Positions 35,691 through 44,000 of a DNA stretch of 64,000 nt are shown piece after piece. Source of the stretch: Aequorivita sublithincola DSM 14238. Its GTDB lineage: Bacteria > Bacteroidota > Bacteroidia > Flavobacteriales > Flavobacteriaceae. The notes beneath the pieces were generated by a model. That model saw only the letters and a program-made list of their open reading frames with translations. It had not been told where the DNA came from and did not search any database. Each line of letters opens with the position of its first letter. The stretch's first letter is position 1. Where the stretch lies: assembly GCF_000265385.1 (NCBI RefSeq), contig NC_018013.1, forward strand, positions 833,001-897,000. The letters run 5' to 3'. A program made the position numbers and the translations under genes.

Positions 35691-35718
35691 GGGATGACGG
35701 GTGACAGATGAAGTTGAC
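35691..35718. repeat. 7-nt period repeat, GATGAC family
   Basis: Divides as GGATGAC, GGGTGAC, AGATGAA, GTTGACC. A short relative (ATGAATG, ATGACAG, ATGG) lies at 47554-47572. It sits in the 299-bp space before the VWA gene, which otherwise shows only a weak TCAACCA/TGGTTGA inverted repeat (about 35582-35610). Confidence 0.45.
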
Positions 35719-35782
35719 CGATTTACAGTTTGACAAATTATTTAAATACAATGAATTAACATAAATCTTAAAAATAACTATT

Positions 35783-36937
35783 ATGAAAAAGTTACAAATT
35801 ATTTTAATGCTCGCGGTATTCGCTATAACAGTTTCCTGCAAGGCCGAAACCAAAAAGAACGAAGAGCCCTTATTGGCGAAAATTGAAACTCCAACCCCAA
35901 AAAAGGATCGTTATATAAAAGTGGCGTTGCTTTTGGACACCAGCAGCAGCATGGACGGACTTATAGACCAGGCGAAAGCACAACTCTGGGAAATAGTGAA
36001 TGAACTTAGCTATGCAAAACGTGGCGGTGACCGTCCAAAACTTCAAATTGCCTTATATGAATATGGCAACGATAATTTGAGTTCCAAAGACGAATACATT
36101 CGGAAGATTTTAAGTTTTACAGAAGATTTGGATGATGTTTCCAAAGAACTTTTCTCGCTAACCACAAATGGCGGTAGCGAATATTGCGGCGCCGTAATTC
36201 AGGAATCCTTGAACAAACTGGATTGGGGTAATGAAAATGACGATTTAAAAATGGTTTTCATTGCGGGGAATGAATCATTTAATCAAGGGCCAACCAATTA
36301 CAAAGACGCGGCGGCCAATGCCAAAGAAAACGGTGTGGTTGTGAATACTATTTTCTGTGGTGATTATACTCACGGAATAGATAGTTACTGGAAAGACGGC
36401 GCCCAACTTACTTATGGCGACTATATGGCCATAAAACAAAACCAACAAACTGTTTATGTGGCTTCGCCTTATGATGATGTAATCATTCAACTTAATGTGA
36501 AATTGAATAAAACCTATGTTCCTTATGGAAGTGAAGGGAAAAACAAGAGTCGTGTGCAACACGAGCAGGACGATAACGCTGCGGAATACAGTAAGGCAAA
36601 TGCAGTTAGTAGATCAGTTTCAAAAGGAAGTCATCTATATACCAACAGTACTTGGGATTTAGTGGATGCTGAAAAAGAAGCGGATTTCAGTTATGATAAA
36701 TTGAAAAAAGAAGAATTGCCACAGGAATTAAAAGGGAAAAGCACTTCTGAAATAAAGAAATATGTTGAATTGAAGCGTTCCGAAAGAGAAGCAATCCAAA
36801 AACAAATTATGGATCTAAACGAACAACGCCGAAAGTATATAGCCGAAAACACAAAAGAAACAAGCAACGGACTGGAAAACGCAATGGTTAAAGCCATAAA
36901 GAAGCAGGCTGAGAAAAAGAGTTATTCTTGGGAATGA
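35783..36937 (+). CDS. VWA-domain lipoprotein
   Basis: 384 residues. Lipobox ITVSC near residue 19, so it is lipid-anchored. The von Willebrand A domain (about 45-250) carries the MIDAS motif LDTSSSMDG (DxSxS) and a downstream TTNGGSEYCG loop with the conserved Thr; IFCGDYTHGID closes the fold. The C-terminal third is a Lys/Glu-rich helix (about 300-384). MIDAS proteins bind divalent metal and protein partners; no partner is encoded beside it. Function is unknown. Confidence 0.83.
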   Translation: MKKLQIILMLAVFAITVSCKAETKKNEEPLLAKIETPTPKKDRYIKVALLLDTSSSMDGLIDQAKAQLWEIVNELSYAKRGGDRPKLQIALYEYGNDNLSSKDEYIRKILSFTEDLDDVSKELFSLTTNGGSEYCGAVIQESLNKLDWGNENDDLKMVFIAGNESFNQGPTNYKDAAANAKENGVVVNTIFCGDYTHGIDSYWKDGAQLTYGDYMAIKQNQQTVYVASPYDDVIIQLNVKLNKTYVPYGSEGKNKSRVQHEQDDNAAEYSKANAVSRSVSKGSHLYTNSTWDLVDAEKEADFSYDKLKKEELPQELKGKSTSEIKKYVELKRSEREAIQKQIMDLNEQRRKYIAENTKETSNGLENAMVKAIKKQAEKKSYSWE

Positions 36938-36951
36938 TTTTTTTGAAAATT

Positions 36952-37010
36952 GACGTAGGACTTTTAGACTTAAGACGTAGGACTAAATTGGGATTAGGGA
37001 TTAGGGATTA
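36952..37010. repeat. Two adjacent 7-nt period repeats
   Basis: First part (36952-36987): GACGTAG, GACTTTTA, GACTTAA, GACGTAG, GACTAAA, with the 11-mer GACGTAGGACT present twice (36952-36962 and 36974-36984). Second part: GGGATTA three times without error (36990-37010). Both lie between the VWA stop and the shared terminator. Confidence 0.65.
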
Positions 37011-37014
37011 AAAA

Positions 37015-37048
37015 AAATGCCTGACACTTGTGCAAGTGTCAGGCATTT
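37015..37048. terminator. Long shared terminator or REP-like palindrome
   Basis: 16-bp perfect arms around a 2-nt loop (AAATGCCTGACACTTG, TG, and its complement), preceded by an A run. It lies between the convergent VWA (+) and PorP/SprF-like (-) genes. For minus-strand genes the A run reads as a T tract, so it works best as the terminator of the PorP/SprF-like gene. Its length and GC content also fit a dispersed palindrome. Confidence 0.65.
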
Positions 37049-37068
37049 CAAATTTATTTCTGAAAGAT

Positions 37069-38070
37069 TTAATTAATGGCAGGACAGTTACAGTCATACG
37101 GTTCTGGTCTTCCTCCCAAAAAGTCATAACCCAAAGTGATTTGATGAAAACCTCCACTTTGGAGCGTTACATTTCCAGCTTGATAGCTGTAAGTGTAAGC
37201 GAACATGAAATCTTTGAAATTAATTCCTAAAACTGGCGTAACGTATTGTGCTTTTTGCCCTTTCGTTTCTAAGCCATTTAGATAATCTGCTCCATCAAAA
37301 CTCCTTCTATAGGAAAGTCCTCCCCATAATTTTCCGAAGTCCATGGTTCTATAGGCCTTAAAATTTATATCAATAGCCTTTTCTGCTGTTCTCTCTGTTA
37401 ATTGAAAAAGAAATGACGGTTCATAGCTCCAATCTGCGCCATACTTACCGATTGCGTAAGCTGCAGAAAGTAAATATTTCCGTTGATTGTTTGATTCAAA
37501 GTCTTCGCTATAAATGGATCTATTCTGAAAAATTAAATTCTTTACAGTAAAGTGACTTGAAAAATCTAAGAAATTATAGGAAACTCCAGCATCCACATTA
37601 AAATAGGAAGTACTCTGAACAATCCCCGCAATTATAGGATCATAATCATCCAAAGCGAAATTAGTTTCATCAAGTCTTTGTTGTGTAATTCCAGCACTTA
37701 AACCAAAGGAAAGTTGATTAAGGTCTGCTTCACTTCTAGAAAACATAATATGGTGAGCATACGTAAGGTATGCACCCGTTTGAGAGTGATACCCATTCTG
37801 ATCATTAAAGAAAATGGCACCTACTCCAGATTGTTCGCCTAACCTTGCGTTAAAACTAACGGTCTGCAGATTTGGCGCTTCCTTTTGGTCAAACCACTGC
37901 TGACGCGCTGTTAGTCGAATCTGATTATGAGTTGCAGCCCCAGCCATAGATGGATGCAAAAGATATAGGTTATCCGCAAAATAGTCTGAATAAACAGGGA
38001 TGCCATCTTGGGAAAATCCATAAAGCGACGATATCAAAAGAAATATAAGGGGAATTTGTTTGATGTTCAT
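37069..38070 (-). CDS. PorP/SprF-family type IX secretion membrane protein
   Basis: 333 residues with a signal peptide (MNIKQIPLIFLLISSLYGFSQ). The mature N-terminus (YSDYFADNLYLLHPSMAGAATHNQIRLTARQQWF) has the PorP/SprF signature residues N-x-x-x-x-HPSxAG and R-x-QW, and the rest is an outer membrane barrel. It begins 9 bp after the giant adhesin gene. SprF-type proteins are needed for secretion of type B cargo such as SprB, so this is probably the dedicated outlet or anchor of that adhesin. It ends in GGRPEPYDCNCPAIN, with a Cys pair. Confidence 0.9.
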   Translation of the reverse strand: MNIKQIPLIFLLISSLYGFSQDGIPVYSDYFADNLYLLHPSMAGAATHNQIRLTARQQWFDQKEAPNLQTVSFNARLGEQSGVGAIFFNDQNGYHSQTGAYLTYAHHIMFSRSEADLNQLSFGLSAGITQQRLDETNFALDDYDPIIAGIVQSTSYFNVDAGVSYNFLDFSSHFTVKNLIFQNRSIYSEDFESNNQRKYLLSAAYAIGKYGADWSYEPSFLFQLTERTAEKAIDINFKAYRTMDFGKLWGGLSYRRSFDGADYLNGLETKGQKAQYVTPVLGINFKDFMFAYTYSYQAGNVTLQSGGFHQITLGYDFLGGRPEPYDCNCPAIN

Positions 38071-38079
38071 AATTGCTGT

Positions 38080-41000
38080 TTATCGTTTTAACGTAAAATG
38101 TCCTTTAAATTCCTTAGCGTTTCCGTCTTCTTTATATTCTACACGGAACCAATAATCGCTTGAAGGCAGTGGACTGCCGTTATAGGTACCATCCCATCCG
38201 GTGCCCAATGGACTCAGTTGTTTAAGGAGTTTACCAAAACGGTCAAAGATATAAATTTTAGCCGTCGGATCGCCTGCTGCAATACCGATGATATTCCAAG
38301 TATCGTGATAGCCATCGCTGTTTGGTGTAAAGTATGGTGGATAGTCTATCACCCCAACATCAAACGTTACAGAACCACAACCATAAATATCCTTAATGGT
38401 AATTGTATGGTTACCTGGATCAACATTTTCAAAGATATTACTGTCTTGGAACGGCCCATTGTCTAGTTGATACTCGTAAGTACCTTCGCCCAATGCTATA
38501 ACCTCGATAATATGGTTGTTCGCAAAGGCTCCGTTTAGAAGATTAGCTTTATAAGTAAACGGTGGGGAAGACACGGTTACTGTTACGCTAACGCTATTCT
38601 CACAAAGCGAGTCAAGTTCAGTGTAAGTAACTGTATAAACTCCGCCTTCCAATGCAATAATTGAAGGTCCAGTTTCACCAATGATTATTACTCCATCCAG
38701 ATCCCACTGGAAGGTATATAACGCGGGGTCAAGACCTGTGTCAATGACTGGAGGTGAAGGACCGCCTTCATCTTCTGGTATTGGGTTTCCGTTTTCGTCC
38801 ACACATAGACGGTAATCACCATCTAGTGTTATGTCTTCAATTTGCTCAACTTTCAATACCATATCAACCACCGCATAACATTTCGGATCGTACAAGTTAG
38901 TTGAATTGGTAACACGTATATAAATACGTTGAGGATTGATGATATTTACATAAGGGAACGTTAATGCGCCAGTATCAGTCTCTGCTCCTTCTAGTGTTTC
39001 ATAGAAAGTGATTTTATAAACCGCTGGATCCTGACCATCCAATATCTCAGCTCTTAGATCTGAAACTTGCTGGTTGGAAGCATCCTCTAAATCGAACTCG
39101 GCATAACCATCGCTAGGCGGCGTGTTGTCGCAGATAATAAATGGTTCTGCTGGAGCAACAGCTCTTGCGCCCTTTTGCACAATTAATTCAAAACTTTGAA
39201 CACCTCCAATTGCACATTCTGTCTCCGTATTTGTGATTCTTGTGTAAATAGTTTGTGGATTTATCGCGTTGTTGGCAGCATCTTTATTTTGATAGGTCGT
39301 AGTATTTACGATGCGGTTAAGTCCGAATTCCGCATCAACTGGATCTATGTAGAAACTTACCTCGAAAAGTGGCTGGGACTGTCCACCCAAAATTTCATCT
39401 ACTTTTGTCTCCAAGTTAAATACGGCAATTTCACTATCATCTGGTGCACAGATAATGTAAGGAGAAACTACAGCAGTATCATCTGGTAATGGATTCACTA
39501 TTAATTCCAGTTCTACGATTTCAAAACAAAGTGAATTTGGATTCGTAGTACGAACATAAATAATTTGTGGATTACTAGTATTCTGGAATGCTGTTGTTTC
39601 AGGCGCAACTATTTCATCGTCCATATTAACTGCATCCTCATAACTTCTAAAGTAACCAATTGTCCAATTATTTCCTTTGAGGATTTGTGTCTCACGAATG
39701 GTAAGGTCAAAAAGTTCCACTTCATCATCGGGACCAGGTGGTACAATTACATTGTCATCACATAATTCTATGGCGTCTGGAGTGCCAGGACTCGGATTAG
39801 GAATTACCTTGATTGTAAGTGTGGTGAAATCTATACACGCACTATTACTATCCTCAACACGAACGAAAAGAACCTGTGGATTGATTGGATTTCCGTTATT
39901 ATCTACGTTGATGTAAGCAGTTTCCGGATCTATACGATTGATATTGTCTTGCGCATCCTGATCGGTAAGGAAATAGGAAACTCCTTGAGTGAGCACACCG
40001 TTGGTAATTTCACTATTCTTTTGAGTAAGATCAAACGATGTAATGTTATCGTTCGGTTCGCCTAAGTCATCACACTGTTCTAATGGGGTTGGATCGATAA
40101 TTGGCAGTCCATCATTTACCACAAGATCAAAACTTCCAACCTTATAACATTCTGTGGCATTGTCATCTAAACGCACCCAAATTGTTTGAGGATTTATACT
40201 ATTAGTAAATTCCTCTGGTTGAATAATAACAGGAGTTCCTGCAATTGCATCAGGTTCAGTTAAATGATAGGTTAGCGTATAATCTGTTTTAGGCTGACTT
40301 CCATATATTAAATCTTCTTGTAAAGTAAGGTCGAATTCAGCAAAGCCACTAGGGTCACAAGCCACTAGGTCTGGAAGATCCAATGGAATTACTGGTGTAG
40401 GATTCACGATAAGTTCTAAAGTAACTATAGTGTAACAACCCGTACCTGCTGGTGGATTATCATATGCAGCCCTAACAAATAATGTTTGATTGAAGGCAAA
40501 TATATTTTCATATGGACTTGCCAATGCCTCATTTCCAGTTCTAGCATCCAATAAGCTTTCGTGGTAGGTAATTCTTAGAGTTGGGTCACCACCTCTAATC
40601 TCAGCGGTTTTGCTTTCCAAGTCGAAAGTGGTAAAACCGTCGCTATCTACATCACAGGCAAATAAAGCTGTTGGCTGTACTGGTTCAGGATTTGGGTTTA
40701 CAGTTATGGTAAAGCTAAGCGTATTTCTACACGTGTTTTGACCAATTACGGTAACAAATATATCTTGTACTGGAGTAATCTCGTTTTGATATTCCTTTGG
40801 GTTTACAATAGGAATATCATTATCCTGATCGGCTTGTGAAGCGTAGTAATTCACAATTAAAAGAGGATCGCCTCCTGTAATAACTGGTGTGTTCAAGGTT
40901 AAATCGAAGGTTGAAAGACCATCAGTTCTTGTACTTCCGTTTATTTCATCATCACAAAGAACAAGGTCGTCTGCAGTTCCAGTTCCTGGAAAATCGCCTA

Positions 41001-44000
41001 CTTCAATTTGAAAAGAAGAAATACGTGCACAACCCGTATCTATACTTTCTAAACGCACCCATATTGTTCTGTCTCCGCTTTCATAAGCATCTGCTGGATC
41101 AATTGCGCTAGTACCAGCTTCGGCAAAGGCTAAACTTGTATAATAGGTTATAGGTTCAAAATCTGTTTGATTCTGCGAACCATAAACTGCATCATTTTGA
41201 ACAGTAAGATCAAAAATAGCATCACCATCGCCATCTTCATCGCAAGCAATCAATGGATCTTTTAAGTCTCCGTTTGGAGCATCTGGCAATGGCACCACAA
41301 TAAGTTCCAGTTCCACAATAGTAAAACAAGGAAGAACTTGTGGCGGAACATCGTTTGTAACTCGTGCATAGACAGTTTGACTGTAAGCCACAACGTTTGT
41401 ATAAAGGCCTAAAATTTCAGTTCCAGGAACGGCATCTATTGCTTCTTGTTCTGAAAAATAATATAAAACTGAAACCTCAACTTGTCTGTTAATAATTTCA
41501 TCATCGCGAACAGTAAGGTCAAAAATATCCACAATTCCATCATCATCGTCATCACAGAATGTTATTGGTGTTGGATCAACTTTTGGATTCGGGTTTGGAA
41601 GTACATTTAAAGTAACAGTAGCGCTGTTTGAACATCCGAACTGTGAAGAAACCGTTCCAACTACCGTTTCTGGCGTCGCAGAGTTTTGAAAGGTTTTAGG
41701 ATTTGGGATTGGATTGCCTAAAGCATCAAACCATAGAACCGTTAAACCAGGAACGCCGCCTGTTATTAAAATATCGTTTAACGTAAGGTCAAAAGTCGAA
41801 ATATTATCTGTTGGAGTACTGCCCTGTAATTCATCATCACAAAGGAAATTTTCAAAAGGACCGTTGTTTCCGGGGATTGGATCTACTATCAAATCCAATG
41901 GTACAATATCATAACAACCTTCACCTCCGTTTGGATTTGGCGGTATACTACTTGAAATATTACCAACAACCAAAACATAGATTGTTTGCGGATTTGTTGT
42001 GTTTGTAAAAGCACCGGGGGTTAAAATTGCTGCCGAAAAATCTGGATTGCTCAAGGCAAGGTCTCCTGCAATTATAGCATCTGCTTCTAAAACATAATAA
42101 TAAACATCATATCCAGCTGGGTCCAAAGAACCTAAAATTTCAGCCTTTTTCTCGTTTAGATCAAATTCTGTAAAACCATCTTCTACTCCATCATCATCAC
42201 ATTTTCTGAATGGGGTGGGAATTGTTGCATTTGGCGCAGCATTTACTTTTAGCGCAAATGAAATGATACGCTGACAACCAAGGGAATTTGGAGGTGGCGA
42301 AGTATTTATTACTCTTGCCCAAACACCACCTGTTCCGTAGCCAGGAAGTAAAGGATCTGTAATTGGTGTGTCATTGTATGGTACGTCATTTTTGTAGGGA
42401 GCCGTTATTGGAAGCACATTATTTATAGCATCCAATAAGGTTTTGTGGTATGATACTGCTAAATCTGCATCTCCGTTCGTAATAAAATCGTCTTGTGTAG
42501 TTAAATCGAAGAGTGCAAAACCATCGTAATCAGAATCGCAAGCAACCATTTCGCCTGGTGAGATTGCGTCTGGAGTTGGTTCAACGATAATATTAAAACT
42601 ATTTGTTGCTCTACAACCATTTGCACTAAATACGGTTACAAAAATGGTCTGCAGTCCAGGTGTTGTATTTCTATAATTGGCAGGATTGAGAATAGGATTA
42701 TTGTTTGTTTGGTCTATTGGACTAGCGTAATAAAACACGTCCAAATCTGAATTACCACCATTAATTACCGAAGTATTCACCGTAAGATTAAAGATTGAAG
42801 TGCCGTCTGTATCTGTACTATTAAACGTTAAATCATCACATTCGGTTAAATCTGCACCAACGGCTATGGTTGGGAAAAGTTCTAGTGCTAACTCAAAAGA
42901 GGATATCCTAACACAACCCGTAACGCTGCTCTCTAGACGTACCCATATAATTTCACCACCCGAAGCAATATATGATTCAGGGCCTACTATTGAAGGTGTA
43001 CCTGCAATAGCTTCGGCCTCTAACAAGTAATAAGTAATCGGCAATACAAAATCAGCTGGATCTTGGTCTCCAATAACACCATCGTTTTGAAGTGTAAGAT
43101 TGAAAATACCTGTACCGCTTCCACTATTATCACAACCAATAAATGGATCTGAAAAAGCAGGCTTCTTCGGTTTATCGGGAAGTGGGGTTACAATTAATTT
43201 TAACTCTACAATTGTGAAACATCCTAAAGTTGCAGGAGGAACTGTTTTTGTTACTCTTGCATAAACAATTTGTGGATTGGAAGTGTTGGTGTAAGGCATC
43301 ACAATCTCTGTTCCTGCAAGGCCTGCTTCTGCTCTTGCGTATGTATCGTAATACAATACGGCAACATCATCCTCTCCATCTATAATATCATCATCTGCCA
43401 AAGTAAGGTCCCAACCTTCAGCAATACCGTCATCACCATTAATACCATTGTCGCAAAGCGTCAGTGGAATTGGGTCAAAATTAGGGCTTGGGTTTGGCAA
43501 TACTGTTAAGGTAAGCGTCACCAATGTGTTACAACCAAATGCTGAAGTAACCCTACCAATTATGGTTTGAGGTGTTTCAGTATTTTGAAATAATTCTGGA
43601 TTCGGAATTGGGTTATCTGCCGTTTCATCTGCATAGGTTAAGAACCAAGTTACAGTGAGCGTTGGAATGTTATTGGTTACTTGTGCAGTTCTACTAGTAA
43701 GGTCGAATGTTGAAATTCCATCTGTTAGTGTACTTCCTTGCAATTCATCATCACAAAGTTCCCATTCAAAAGGGCCGAGATCTTCAGGTCTTGGTTCTAC
43801 AATCAATATTAACTCTACAATATCATAACAGCCTTCAGCACTATTTGGGTTAGGCGGTATAGTTCCACCAGCATTGCTTACAATCAATATGTAAATAGTC
43901 TGCGGATTGGTTGCATTGAAAAAATTGGTAGGATCTCCAATTGCCTGTGAAAAATCTGGCGTTGGCGTAATAGCCAAATCACCTGCGGCAACTGCTTGAC

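Noticed and set aside
42800..43030. Plus-strand ORFs within the adhesin region
   Set aside because: They are antisense shadows of a repetitive coding sequence; none has a start context or domain.
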